Below, in pieces: positions 1 through 8,731 of a stretch of 64,000 bases of DNA. The number at the start of each line of letters is the position of its first letter. Position 1 is the first letter of the stretch. This stretch comes from Palsa-461 sp963768185 (lineage in GTDB: Bacteria; Actinomycetota; Acidimicrobiia; Acidimicrobiales; RAAP-2). The DNA lies in contig CAVYGS010000004.1 in NCBI GenBank assembly GCA_963768185.1, positions 1,364,001 to 1,428,000 of the forward strand, written 5' to 3'. The position numbers and the translations under genes are program-made. Below the pieces are notes generated by a model. The model was not told the origin of the DNA, searched no databases, and saw nothing but the letters and a program-made list of their open reading frames with translations.

Positions 1-1
1 G

Positions 2-1415
2 CTCAATGCGGGCGCGTATCCTGGCGACCCCTTCCCCGGTGCGATGTTCGTCGGGTCAATCGGTGGTGGCTTCCAAGGCCCGACCCGCATCGAGGGGCTC
101 TCGGCCACCAATCGGGCGGTGTTCAGCAACAAGGCCACCTATGTCTCCTATCGGGGACCCTGGGCGACGGCGGACTTCATGCGCGAGCGACTGCTCGACA
201 TCGTGGCCCGCGAGCTCGACATCGACCCTCTGGAGGTGCGGCGGCGCAACTACGTCGAGCGCGGTCAACCGCCGCTGGCGATGCTGACCGGCCAACCGTT
301 CGAGTCGGCGACCACCAAAGAGCAGGTCGAGCAGGCGGCCAAGATCGTCGACTGGGAGGGTTTCCGCCAGCGCCAGGCCGAGCTACGGGCCGAGGGTCGC
401 TACGTCGGCATCGGCATGGCGTCTTATCTCGAGGCGGCACCGGGCCCCAAGATTCCCGGGGCCGTCGACCAGGCGGCGAGCATCCTCGGCAACGAGGTGA
501 CCCACGTGTCGGTCGACCAAGACGGAACGATCGTCGTCGTGACCCGCCAGCAGCCTCACGGTCAGGGTCACGAGACGACGCTTGCCCAGGTGGCCTCCGA
601 CGTTCTCGGCGTCCGGTTCGAGGACGTCCGGGTGGTCTTCGGTGACACCGATGTCACGCCGTTCGCCTTGGTGGGCACCGGTGGCAGCCGAGCGGCCACC
701 ATGGCCAACGGGGCGGTCCTGCACGGTTCCCGGCTGCTCCGCGAGAAGATCCTCTCGCTTGCGTCCGAGCTGCTCGAGGCGAACCCCGCTGACCTCGAGA
801 TCAGCCAGGGGGTGGTGAGCGTCCGGGGGACGCCGGAGGCGAAGCTGAGCCTGCGCGGACCTCGCGAGGACGGTCGCCGAGGAGCCGGGCCGGCTCCCCG
901 AGGGAATCGACACCGAACTGACCGTTACCTACACCTTCGACGGCGGGAGCAGCGGGTGGTCGGGGGGCACGCACTGCTGCCTGCTCGAGGTCGACGTCGA
1001 GACGGGTCTGGTCCACATCGACCGGTACGTGGTGGTCGAGGACTGCGGCGTCCCGGTCAACCCGGCCATCGTCGAAGGACAAGTCCGTGGTGGCGTCACC
1101 CAGGGCATCGGTGCCGTGCTGTTCGAGCACTCCGCCTACGGCGAGGACGGGCAGTTCCTCGCAGCGACGTTCATGGACTACTTGATGCCGACGACCACGG
1201 TGGTGCCGAACTTCGAGATCCACCACGTCGAGACCGTAAAGACCGACCCTGACGTGAACTTCCGGGGGGTGGGCGAGGGCGGGATGATCGTCGCTCCGGC
1301 CTGCATCACCAACGCCATCGAGGACGCGCTCGCTCCCCTCGGGGTCAAGGTGCGCGAGCAGCACCTGCCTCCGGCGAGACTGCTTGAGCTGATCGGAACG
1401 GTGCGCCCTCGATGA
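2..1415 (+). CDS. Xanthine dehydrogenase-family molybdopterin-binding subunit (5' partial, frameshifted)
   Basis: Large, molybdenum-cofactor-binding subunit of a CoxL/XdhB-type hydroxylase; only the C-terminal part is in the window, reading in frame from base 2. The substrate loop reads SYRGPWA, unlike the AYxCSFR loop of form I CO dehydrogenase, so this is a generic hydroxylase of unknown substrate rather than a CO oxidiser. Conserved downstream segments include HGQGHETT, GTGGSRAA and GEGGMIVAP. The frame breaks near base 855: an extra base in AAGCTGAGCCTGCGCGG moves the reading frame by +1, and removing it joins the two halves seamlessly. The stop overlaps the next start (ATGA at 1412). Probably a sequencing error, since both halves are well conserved. 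Family assignment is strong; the substrate is unknown. Confidence 0.85.
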
Positions 1416-2770
1416 AGACGCCCCGCTTCGAGTACCACGCCCCGCGCACCGTGGAGGAGGTGCTCGGTCTGCTGGCCGAGCACGGCGACGAAGCCAAGGT
1501 GCTGGCGGGGGGGCAGAGCCTCGTCCCATTGTTGGCGATGCGCCTCGCCCGGCCCGCTCATCTCGTCGACATCAACGACGTCGAGGGTCTCGCGGGGATC
1601 GCCGAGCGCAACGGCGTCGTCGCCTTCGGGGCATTGACCCGGGAGCGCGAGGCCGAGGGCTCAGCGCTGGTGTCGCAGCACGTCCCGGTCATGGCAGAGG
1701 CGCTGCCCCACATCGGCCACATCTCGATCCGAAACCGGGGCACGGTCGGCGGGAGCATCGCCCACGCCGACGCGTTGGCCGAGCTGCCAGCGGTGGCCAG
1801 GATTACTGGAGCCGAGATGGTCGTGCGGAGCAGCACCGACGAGCGGGTCGTCTCGGCAGAGGACTTCTTTCAAGGACACTTCACGACCGCGCTCGGCGAC
1901 GAGGAGCTGTTGACCGAGGTCCGGGTGCCGAAGGGCCCGGCCGGCGCCGGCTGGGCCTTCGAGGAGGTCGCCCGCCGTCGTGGCGACTTTGCCCTGGTCG
2001 GGGTGGCCGCGATGGTGACCCTCGACGGAACGGGCAAGGTCGGCGAGGCCCGACTCTGCATCATCGGTGTATCCGATCGCCCGTTCCGGCCGAGTGCCGC
2101 CGAGGCGGTATTGGTGGGGAAGGAACCCTCCGGCGAGGCCTTCGTGGCTGCGGCAGAAGAGGCGGTTCGGGACCTACAGCCGGCGTCGGACATCCACGGC
2201 TCGGGTGACTACCGGCGTCACCTGGCTCGGGTGACCGTTCGGCGGTCGCTCGAGGCTCGCGGCCTCACGAGCTGGGAGGGCATCATGAGCGAGACCATCG
2301 AGTTCGATGTGAACGGCCAGCGCCGGAGCGCCGAGGCGGATGTCAGGATGACGTTGGCCGACTTCTTGCGGGAGCGGCTGGGCCTCACCGGCACGCATCT
2401 GGGCTGTGAGCACGGTGTCTGCGGCGCCTGCACGGTCCTGGTCGACGGAGTGGCCGTTCGCTCCTGCCTCATGCTGGCGGTCCAGGCCCGCAGCCGTCAG
2501 GTCACCACCGTCGAGGGTCTTGCCGATGGGGAAGAGCTGCATCCGATCCAGCAGGCCTTCCGGGAGAGCCACGGGTTCCAGTGCGGCTTCTGCACTCCCG
2601 GTTTCGTCATGATGACGACCGCGCTGTTGCAGGAGAACCCGCACCCGAGTGAGGAGGAGGTCCGCGACGCGCTTTCGGGCAACATTTGTCGTTGCACCGG
2701 CTACCAGAGCATCGTCGAGGGAGTCTTGCGCGCGGCTCAGTCAGGGGCTGGCGCCGTGGCCGGCGGTTAG
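1412..2770 (+). CDS. Fused FAD-binding (CoxM-like) and 2Fe-2S (CoxS-like) subunit of a molybdenum hydroxylase
   Basis: Residues 1 to about 290 form the FAD-binding medium subunit (LAGGQSLVPLLAMR; IRNRGTVGGSIAHADALAE). Residues 292-452 form the small ferredoxin subunit with all eight cluster cysteines (CEHGVCGACTVLVDG; then CGFC and CRCTGY). Together with the upstream large subunit this gives a complete enzyme that passes electrons Mo to 2Fe-2S to FAD, in gene order L-M-S instead of the usual M-S-L. Medium and small subunits are normally separate. Here an in-frame ATG at 2285, preceded by GGGAGG, marks the old start of the small subunit. In the +1 frame an ATGA stop/start overlap exists at the same spot, so the fusion could itself be the result of a one-base error. 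Confidence 0.85.
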   Translation: MKTPRFEYHAPRTVEEVLGLLAEHGDEAKVLAGGQSLVPLLAMRLARPAHLVDINDVEGLAGIAERNGVVAFGALTREREAEGSALVSQHVPVMAEALPHIGHISIRNRGTVGGSIAHADALAELPAVARITGAEMVVRSSTDERVVSAEDFFQGHFTTALGDEELLTEVRVPKGPAGAGWAFEEVARRRGDFALVGVAAMVTLDGTGKVGEARLCIIGVSDRPFRPSAAEAVLVGKEPSGEAFVAAAEEAVRDLQPASDIHGSGDYRRHLARVTVRRSLEARGLTSWEGIMSETIEFDVNGQRRSAEADVRMTLADFLRERLGLTGTHLGCEHGVCGACTVLVDGVAVRSCLMLAVQARSRQVTTVEGLADGEELHPIQQAFRESHGFQCGFCTPGFVMMTTALLQENPHPSEEEVRDALSGNICRCTGYQSIVEGVLRAAQSGAGAVAGG

Positions 2771-2799
2771 GACTTCGTGGCTGGAGGATGTGGCCGCTG

Positions 2800-3132
2800 T
2801 CAGCTCGACGGCCTCGTCACGTTCCAACCCCGACGTTGCAGCTCGTTGGCGAGCTGCTCGGCAGGCAGACGGCGCATCATCTGCTCTTGCGCGGACAGTC
2901 GCTCCCCTCTGGAAGCGACGGGCATGCTCTCCTCGGACTCCGCAGTCTCTAACCGGTTGATGAAGGCTTCCGCCTCGTCCTGAGTGAACCTGCCAGCGGC
3001 CTGGCGTTGTGTGAACCCCATTGGACCGCGCGCATCGCGGAAGTCGGTGTGACCACAGCCTTTGAGGAGGGTCAGCAGGTCCCTCACCTGCTTTGCCGAG
3101 GCCGGTGGGCCTGATTGTTGACCGAAGGCCAT
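2800..3132 (-). CDS. Small conserved-looking hypothetical protein
   Basis: A 110-residue soluble protein starting MAFGQQSGPP. No family recognised. It has a charged helical middle part (GFTQRQAAGRFTQDEAEAFI) and a C-terminal segment LPAEQLANELQRRGWNV that resembles a short amphipathic helix plus turn. Two Cys/His-bearing positions (GCGHTDF) are present but do not form a zinc site. No convincing Shine-Dalgarno precedes the ATG. It lies alone between the hydroxylase locus and the alpha/beta hydrolase, on the opposite strand to the former. A much longer antisense reading frame covers the same bases but carries the alpha/beta hydrolase in the wrong frame. Coding status is supported by protein-like composition only. 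Confidence 0.5.
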   Translation of the reverse strand: MAFGQQSGPPASAKQVRDLLTLLKGCGHTDFRDARGPMGFTQRQAAGRFTQDEAEAFINRLETAESEESMPVASRGERLSAQEQMMRRLPAEQLANELQRRGWNVTRPSS

Positions 3133-3230
3133 GGCTGTGAGTCTTGTCGATGTGGTGACCGAATGTGTTGGCTGGCCGCTTCGACGCGGCGCGGTGGTCA
3201 AAGTGGCTGACCGATCCCGGCAAGGTTCGC

Positions 3231-4037
3231 TCAGGGGTTGTTGGACGTGATGAAGGCCACCATCGAGTCGATGTACTGCTGGGGGATGAACCCGCGCATG
3301 ATCGCCGAGAGGTGGCCCTTGCCAGGCAGCACCACGTTGGTGAAGTTCCGCGCCTCGCGCCAGAGCCGGTGGGTTTTCGCATAGGGGCGGTCGTACTCGC
3401 CGTTGATGGCGAGGATCGGGAACTCGAGCGCGGCCAGATCGATCGCCGCCGACAAGGCCCGTTGGCGCGCCAGGAACTCGGACCGCTGGCCGCGGGGCGG
3501 GCCCGCCGGCCGGCGTGCCGCATTGCCGACCTCCTGGCCGGGAACCTCGGGCCGGTCGCGGAACTGGGTGGTTGCCGCCGCCTCCTCGGGAGCCAGTCCC
3601 TCCTTGTCCACCGGCACGCGTTCGGCCCACTCCTCGGTCTCGATCAGGCCCGAGCCACCGAAGCTCGCCGAGAGGAACCGCTCGGGGTTGGTGGCCAGGA
3701 TGCCGGCCGTGACGAACCCGCCCATCGAGTAGCCGCCGATGTGCGCCCTGTCGATCCCCTGCAGGTCCATGAACTCGACGACGTCGCTCGACATCTTCTG
3801 CCGCGCGCCCTCGGGCCCCTGCTCGCTCAGCCCGTGCCCGCGCATGTCGATCCCGATGACGCGGTTGGTGGGCGCGAGCGCCGGCGCGATGCCGTTCACG
3901 AACCAGTTGCCCACCCCGCTCCCGCCGGCGCCGTGGATGAGGATCACTGGCGTGTCCTCGCCCACCTCCACCCAGTGGAGCTTCGTGCCGTCGCTCACGG
4001 TGAAGTAGTGCTCGGTCCAGGTGTCGGTGCTCGGCAT
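3231..4037 (-). CDS. Alpha/beta hydrolase
   Basis: A 268-residue cytoplasmic alpha/beta-hydrolase-fold enzyme. The oxyanion motif is HGAGGSG, the nucleophile elbow GYSMGG, the acid Asp lies in NGEYD and the catalytic His in GKGHLS, so the triad is complete. The start ATG at 4037 is preceded by GGAGGG six bases upstream, which decides it over longer in-frame extensions. No signal peptide is seen. The substrate cannot be told from the sequence; close relatives include esterases, epoxide hydrolases and C-C bond hydrolases, and no cap domain of a specific type is obvious. It is monocistronic, with gaps on both sides. Confidence 0.85.
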   Translation of the reverse strand: MPSTDTWTEHYFTVSDGTKLHWVEVGEDTPVILIHGAGGSGVGNWFVNGIAPALAPTNRVIGIDMRGHGLSEQGPEGARQKMSSDVVEFMDLQGIDRAHIGGYSMGGFVTAGILATNPERFLSASFGGSGLIETEEWAERVPVDKEGLAPEEAAATTQFRDRPEVPGQEVGNAARRPAGPPRGQRSEFLARQRALSAAIDLAALEFPILAINGEYDRPYAKTHRLWREARNFTNVVLPGKGHLSAIMRGFIPQQYIDSMVAFITSNNP

Positions 4038-4144
4038 CTCTCGCCCTCCGTTGTCGTCGGCGAGACTGTAGAGAGATTGTGAGAACGTTGCCAGCGCTCT
4101 GAACTGCTCCCTCGCTGGATCCTCTCGAGACGCCGGCCGAGGAC

Positions 4145-4477
4145 CTACTTGAGCAGCCGGAGCCCACCGCCAGGCCCGAGGGGTGGCCACGGGAAGACGC
4201 GATGGACCCACGCCACCACCCGGGCTCGTCCGCGCTGTCCCGGATGCTCGAGCGAGGGTCGAGAGAGGCTCGCCGCCATGCCGTCGGCGAGGGTCGCGAT
4301 GAGGCGCGACGAGTCGGCGGTGGGAAGCCGGAACGTCCCGGTGCATCGCTGGCCCTGCCACAGTGAGACCACGACGACACCCTCGTCGGGGTGGGTGGAG
4401 ACGCTCATCCTCCGCTCGGGCGACCTCGGATCGAAGAACCACACCCGGCGGCCCACCGGCAGGTTGGCGATAACCAT
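4145..4477 (-). CDS. Hypothetical protein
   Basis: A 110-residue protein with no recognised domain. The N-terminal half alternates beta-strand-like segments (VWFFDPRSPERRMSVS; EGVVVVSLWQGQRCTGTFRLP), followed by one helix (RLIATLADGMAASL) and a proline/glycine-rich tail. It has no signal peptide or membrane segment. It is separated from the VOC gene upstream by about 55 bases and may be the last gene of that operon. The composition fits coding sequence in this genome, and the frame is free of the arginine/proline runs typical of shadow frames. Function unknown. Confidence 0.55.
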   Translation of the reverse strand: MVIANLPVGRRVWFFDPRSPERRMSVSTHPDEGVVVVSLWQGQRCTGTFRLPTADSSRLIATLADGMAASLSRPSLEHPGQRGRARVVAWVHRVFPWPPLGPGGGLRLLK

Positions 4478-4532
4478 GCCGGAATCGTCGCGCCGCGGGC
4501 GACCGAGGGCCAGTGGTTCGGCCGCCTGAGAC

Positions 4533-4952
4533 TTAATACATCATGCGTGGGTCGACGTAGTGCTTGAACTCGATCAGGTTGTTCGAAGGGTCGCGCAGGA
4601 CCAGCGTCAGGTGCTCCTCAACCTTCCCCTCGAAGCGACGCTGTACGTCCTGGAACACCGTCAGCTCTCGCAGCGCCACGAGCCCCAGGAGCCGGTCGAA
4701 GTCGGCCCGGTCATGGAAGGTGACGCCGAAGTGGCGCGAGTACAGCGTTGGGTCCTGGTCGATCCGATCGCTCAAGTGACAGACCAGCTGGTCGCCGAAG
4801 AAGTCGAGCGTGATCCGGTCGGCGTAGCGGCGGGCCAACTTGCAGCCGAGCCCGGCGACGTAGAACTCCTGGGCCTCGTCGAGATCCGCAACAGGGACCG
4901 CCAGGTGGAAGACGTCCTTCGTGTCACGCACCGGCGGCGAGCTCCGTTGCAT
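4533..4952 (-). CDS. VOC superfamily protein (glyoxalase/dioxygenase fold)
   Basis: A 139-residue protein with the vicinal-oxygen-chelate pattern: an opening FHLAVPVADLDEAQEFYVAG, a second half with RHFGVTFHDRADFDRLL, and a final strand DPSNNLIEFKHY. His, His and Glu at these places are the usual metal ligands. VOC proteins act as isomerases, dioxygenases or lyases, so the reaction is not fixed by fold. The gene overlaps the end of the ComA-like gene by 29 bases with its ATG; a GTG at 4931 would reduce the overlap to 8. Tight packing with the ligase and ComA homologue suggests one pathway. Confidence 0.8.
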   Translation of the reverse strand: MQRSSPPVRDTKDVFHLAVPVADLDEAQEFYVAGLGCKLARRYADRITLDFFGDQLVCHLSDRIDQDPTLYSRHFGVTFHDRADFDRLLGLVALRELTVFQDVQRRFEGKVEEHLTLVLRDPSNNLIEFKHYVDPRMMY

Positions 4953-5733
4953 GCTGTCGTTCGAGTTCGAAGTGCAGCAGCGTGTCGGACCGCAGGCCGA
5001 GCCGAAGGGTTTCGCAGCCGATCACGTCGGCGGGAGCCACGTTGGCCAGATTCACCTCCGGGCCGATCCGCTTCACGAAGTAGGACTGCATCTCTTTGGT
5101 GGGGGCCTCGAACACGAGGTCGTTGGGGTCGATGCCGCTGGACAGAATCCGCTCGATGAGATCGAACCGGAGCGTGCCGTCGGGCCGACAGATCCCGCTC
5201 TTACCGCTCTCTCGGGCCTCGGTGATGACCCGGGTCGCGCCTGCCGCGAGGTCCTCGCGGATGCAGCGGACCCAGTCATCGGCGGCGAGTTGCAGGCAGC
5301 GGTCATTGTCCTTGTATCCCACCTCGCTCAGCACAGTGAACCGCTTTGCGGCCCGCTCGATGTAGCGGGCCTTCTCCCGGTTGGGCATCGGGATGGTGCC
5401 GTTGGAGATCTCGACGACCTGACAGGCGTGGTCCCGACAGAATGTGAGATACGACTCGAAAGCACCTTGGACGACGAACTTCTCGAAGAGCGTGCCGCCG
5501 AAATAGAAGGGGATGCCGAGCCGACGCAGCGCGTCGATCTTCTCGCCCAGCCTGGGCGTCACAAGCGCGGTACCCCATCCGAACTTCACCGTGTCGATGT
5601 AGTCGGGGCAGCTCTCGATTGCGTCCGTGAACGCGCGCAACGGCATGCCATTGTCGATCACCATCGTCAGTCCCTGGCTCCGAGGGCGCACGCTCCTCAT
5701 CGGCAGGCTGAGCTCGGTCGGGATCGCGGTCAT
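4924..5733 (-). CDS. Phosphosulfolactate synthase-like protein (ComA family)
   Basis: A 269-residue TIM-barrel protein of the ComA family, whose known members add sulfite to phosphoenolpyruvate to make phosphosulfolactate, the first step of coenzyme M or sulfolactate synthesis. Recognisable segments are MVIDNGMPL, DYIDTVKFGWGTA, YFGGTLFEKF, QVVEISNGTI and VLSEVGYKD. Length is close to the archaeal enzymes. The start overlaps the stop of the upstream AMP ligase (bases 5730-5733, ATGA), so translation is coupled. No ComB, ComC, ComD or ComE homologue is nearby, so coenzyme M synthesis is not supported by the neighbours. The reaction may differ: the adjacent ligase and VOC protein point to an acyl-activated product. 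Confidence 0.8.
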   Translation of the reverse strand: MTAIPTELSLPMRSVRPRSQGLTMVIDNGMPLRAFTDAIESCPDYIDTVKFGWGTALVTPRLGEKIDALRRLGIPFYFGGTLFEKFVVQGAFESYLTFCRDHACQVVEISNGTIPMPNREKARYIERAAKRFTVLSEVGYKDNDRCLQLAADDWVRCIREDLAAGATRVITEARESGKSGICRPDGTLRFDLIERILSSGIDPNDLVFEAPTKEMQSYFVKRIGPEVNLANVAPADVIGCETLRLGLRSDTLLHFELERQHATELAAGA

Positions 5734-7259
5734 CGTCGACCTCCGGTCGTCCCCGCCGCTTCGAGCTCGAAGAGCTCGGTCAGGCGCTGACGCGCCACCT
5801 TGCCGGTGGCCCCCACGGGGAGCTCGTCGGTGACGAAGATCTCGGCCGGCCGCTTGTAGCGGCTGAGCGCTGCCGCGCACGACCGGTTCAGCTCCTCGGC
5901 CAGCCGGGCCCGATCGTCGGGCGCGATCGATGTCGCCACGAAGGCCACCGGCTGGGCACCGAGCGAAGGGTGCGGGCGTGACGTCGCCACCGCGTTGCTC
6001 ACTCGCTCGTCGCGCAGCAGCACTTCTTCGATCTCCCGGGGATAGACCTTCTCGCCACCTCGGTTGATCACGTCGTCCGTCCGGCCCACCAGGTAGAGAA
6101 ATCCCTGGTCATCGAGTCGACCGAGGTCGCCGGTCGCGAACCACCCATCGGCGTCGCGGGCCGACATCCAGTCGATCCGACCCGGGAGGAGGTAGCGCTC
6201 GATCACCGTGCGCCCGCGGATCTGGACCTCCCCGGTCTGTCCCGGAGGCACGTCCTTCCGCTCGGAGTCAGTGACCCGGAGCTCGATGCCGACGGGGCGT
6301 CCGACCGATCCCGGTCGGCGGTCCTCCGGCCGGCGGGGATTGGCGGTGATCTGGCTCGCCGCCTCGGTCATCCCGTAGGTCTCGAGCACGCCGATCCCCG
6401 AAATGGACTCGAACCGCTCGCGCACCGCGTCGGGCAGGGGGGACGACGCAGAGCGCGCGAAGCGGATCGAGCCGTTGGACGAACCCGGCGCGCCGTGTCC
6501 GGTCACCGCTGCGATGACCGCCGGAACGAGGTTCAGCCACGTCACCTCGTGGCGCGCCGCGACCCGCCAGAAGTCGTCCCTGGCGAAGCGCTCTTCGACG
6601 ACGAGCGAGGCGCCCGACACCAGCGTGGACAGGATCCCGACGACCTGCGCGTTGACGTGGAACAGGGGGAGTGGGCAGTAGCCGCGGTCGTCCCTCCCGA
6701 TCGAGTGGTGGTCAACCACCTGGGTCGCGACGTGGACGAGCTGGTCCTCGGACAGCGGGACCAGTTTGGGCCGGCCGGTCGAGCCCGACGTCGCGAGCAC
6801 CACGCTCGGGGCCGAACGCTTCGGCGGGGCCCACCGCTCGGCGACATCGGTGACGAGCTTGAGCGCACGGTCGCTGACGGTCCACACCCGAGCTCCTGCT
6901 TCGGCGACCGCCTCCGCCTGGGCGGCATCGAGCCCGTCGCCGACCACGTCGGTGAGCGCCAGGATGCTCGTTCGTTCGGCGAGCTCGTCGGCGGTCGCAC
7001 GAGGATCGAGTGGCGCCACCGGCGTGCCGTTGGCCAGCGCCGCCAGGTACGAGCTGCAGAAGAGCGTCGGCGAGCCCAGCACCAAGCCGACCAGCACCGA
7101 GCCGTCTTCGGCGGGTCGGACGAACTGTGCCCCCCAGCGCTCCGCCCGGCGGACCAGCTCGCCCCAGGTGACGCTCTCACCCGATCTGCCGTGGACGAAC
7201 GCGACGCGCCCGGCGTCGGTCGCCACCCGGCGACACAGCAGTTCGTGGACCTGGCTCAT
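5730..7259 (-). CDS. AMP-dependent synthetase/ligase (acyl-CoA synthetase family)
   Basis: A 509-residue ANL-superfamily enzyme that activates a carboxylate with ATP to an acyl-adenylate and probably transfers it to CoA. Visible motifs: phosphate-binding TSGSTGRPKLVPLS, A5 YGMTEAA, A7 TGDLGRLDDQGFLYLVGR, and the C-terminal lysine in VGATGKVARQRL. I chose ATG 7259 (MSQVHELL); an earlier in-frame codon would extend into the leader. It is the first gene of an operon with the ComA-like and VOC genes. The substrate pocket does not match a family I can name. A structured-looking leader lies upstream. Confidence 0.85.
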   Translation of the reverse strand: MSQVHELLCRRVATDAGRVAFVHGRSGESVTWGELVRRAERWGAQFVRPAEDGSVLVGLVLGSPTLFCSSYLAALANGTPVAPLDPRATADELAERTSILALTDVVGDGLDAAQAEAVAEAGARVWTVSDRALKLVTDVAERWAPPKRSAPSVVLATSGSTGRPKLVPLSEDQLVHVATQVVDHHSIGRDDRGYCPLPLFHVNAQVVGILSTLVSGASLVVEERFARDDFWRVAARHEVTWLNLVPAVIAAVTGHGAPGSSNGSIRFARSASSPLPDAVRERFESISGIGVLETYGMTEAASQITANPRRPEDRRPGSVGRPVGIELRVTDSERKDVPPGQTGEVQIRGRTVIERYLLPGRIDWMSARDADGWFATGDLGRLDDQGFLYLVGRTDDVINRGGEKVYPREIEEVLLRDERVSNAVATSRPHPSLGAQPVAFVATSIAPDDRARLAEELNRSCAAALSRYKRPAEIFVTDELPVGATGKVARQRLTELFELEAAGTTGGRR

Positions 7260-7269
7260 GTGCGATCTC

Positions 7270-7450
7270 TCTGCGGCCCACCCACGCGGACCGCTGCACA
7301 CAGTGTCCACGACAGACCTGGAAAAACCCTGGGCTGGCTCTGGGAGCCGTCTTTGCGCAAGCTGCTTTTTGCCTGAGAGTTCGCCTTGGGACAGGCACGA
7401 GCGCCCATTTGCGTCCGCGATCTGCCCAGCTGTCTCCCAGGTTCCTCAGA
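7270..7450 (-). promoter_or_regulatory. Structured leader upstream of the ligase-ComA-VOC operon, glycine-riboswitch-like fragment
   Basis: The 225-base gap between the divergent ligase and acyltransferase genes is rich in complementary segments. Read on the minus strand it contains GGGAGA, then AACTCTCAGGCAAAAAGC, a string that is a hallmark of glycine riboswitches, followed by the hairpin GGCTC-CCA-GAGCC and a CCCAGGGTTTTT stretch that could end transcription. The conserved CCGAAGG core of the glycine aptamer is not visible, so a true glycine riboswitch is doubtful. The plus strand shows a partly mirrored pattern (GCCTGAGAG and CTCCCAGGTTCC), so the RNA strand is uncertain. A covariance-model search would decide. 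Confidence 0.35.
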
Positions 7451-7484
7451 TGACGTTCCCAGGCGCGATACCTACGCTCGATTG

Positions 7485-8729
7485 GTGACCGCGGTCCTCC
7501 CCAGTGGCGCCGACCCGCCGACGCTGTCGCGAGGTCAGCTCACCCGCCAGCGCCTCGACCACGTCGACGCCATGCGGCCCGTGAAACAGCTCGGGGTGGT
7601 CGCCACGCACTCGCTCATCTTCTTCGCGCCCGCCGGGAGCGGCCTTGCTGCCGGCGCGATTCTGATGCTCACGCATGCGACGAGGGAGGCGTTCCTCTTC
7701 ATCTCGGCTTGCATGCTCACGTACAGCTACTACGACCTGAAGCGCTCGGATCTCAAGCGGTTCTGGCGCCGGCGGTTCGTCACCGTTGGCGTCCCGTATC
7801 TCTGCTGGACGTTGATCTACTTCTTCGTCGGTCTCCCGGGCTCGGACCGCTCGGCTCTCGCCGACCTCCGGCACCTCGGTTTCTTGGTGGAGACGGGCTA
7901 CTACCAGCTCTATTTCCTGGTCGTGCTCCTGCAGTTCTACCTGTTGTTCCCGTTGTTCTTGATCCTGTTGCGGCGGACGGCCGGGCACCACGCGCTCGTG
8001 CTCGGGGTGAGCTGCGCCATCCAGATCACTTACTTGGCCCTGATGCGGTGGTCGGTGCTCCCCGAGGGGCTGCGCGGCTTTTCCGCCAGCCGGGAGATCA
8101 TGTCGTACCAGTTCTATTTGGTCGCAGGGGCGCTCGCCGCCCTGCACTACAAGGAATTCGACGTGTGGGTCCGTCGGCGGCGGCGCCAGATCGTCGTCGC
8201 GACCATGGCAACCGCGGCGATCGCCGAAGCCTGGTATCTCGTGCAGGCGACGCACACGTTCCAGTTGGGCAACGGGCTGGCCTCGGACCCCTTCCAACCG
8301 ATCACCGTGGTCTACAACGTCGCGGCGATCCTGGCCATCTATCTCATCGGCGTGGCGCTGGTGAGTCCGGACCGCTCGAGGCGCACCGTGGTGCTGGCCC
8401 ACATGGGATCGGACGACTCCTACGGCGTCTACCTGGCGCAGGTGCTGTTCATCGATGCGCTCATTTGGCTCGGGTGGAGGCACCTGAACAACGTGGTGCC
8501 GTGGCCGATCGTGCTCATCGCCACCGTCCCGCTGGTCTTCGTGCTGTGTTGCCTGCTGACCGAGGTCCTGGCGCGCACGCCGATCTCCGAGGCCCTGACC
8601 GGGCGCAAGCAGGAGCCGTGGCACACACTGGTGCCGGGCTGGGTCCGGCGTGCCCGCGACGCCACCGCGCCCAGAGATGCCCCCGACGCGCCGCCGCCTG
8701 AGGCGCTGGAAGTCCAGGACCCGATCTGA
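7485..8729 (+). CDS. Membrane acyltransferase (acyltransferase family 3, OafA/YrhL-like)
   Basis: A polytopic membrane protein of about 414 residues with roughly ten hydrophobic segments, for example QLYFLVVLLQFYLLFPLFLI and VVYNVAAILAIYLIGVALV. The pattern FISACMLTYSYYDLKR, an arginine-rich RRRFVTVGVPY loop and GVYLAQVLFIDALIW fit the family that O-acylates cell-surface sugars or lipids. GTG 7485 is preferred over upstream in-frame codons because a TACGCT hexamer at 7471-7476 sits at leaderless spacing and the upstream residues are not family-like. It is followed after two bases by the phosphatase gene. Substrate unknown. Confidence 0.75.
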   Translation: MTAVLPSGADPPTLSRGQLTRQRLDHVDAMRPVKQLGVVATHSLIFFAPAGSGLAAGAILMLTHATREAFLFISACMLTYSYYDLKRSDLKRFWRRRFVTVGVPYLCWTLIYFFVGLPGSDRSALADLRHLGFLVETGYYQLYFLVVLLQFYLLFPLFLILLRRTAGHHALVLGVSCAIQITYLALMRWSVLPEGLRGFSASREIMSYQFYLVAGALAALHYKEFDVWVRRRRRQIVVATMATAAIAEAWYLVQATHTFQLGNGLASDPFQPITVVYNVAAILAIYLIGVALVSPDRSRRTVVLAHMGSDDSYGVYLAQVLFIDALIWLGWRHLNNVVPWPIVLIATVPLVFVLCCLLTEVLARTPISEALTGRKQEPWHTLVPGWVRRARDATAPRDAPDAPPPEALEVQDPI

Positions 8730-8731
8730 AC

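Noticed and set aside
2..2770. Aerobic carbon monoxide dehydrogenase
   Set aside because: The active-site loop is SYRGPWA and not AYxCSFR, and gene order is L-M-S, so CO oxidation is not supported.
2800..4380. A 526-residue minus-strand protein joining the unknown 110-residue protein to the alpha/beta hydrolase region
   Set aside because: Only its last 110 residues look protein-like. The hydrolase occupies a different frame with its own ribosome site.
4533..7259. A coenzyme M biosynthesis operon
   Set aside because: Only the ComA-like step is present. No phosphatase, dehydrogenase or decarboxylase of that pathway is nearby.
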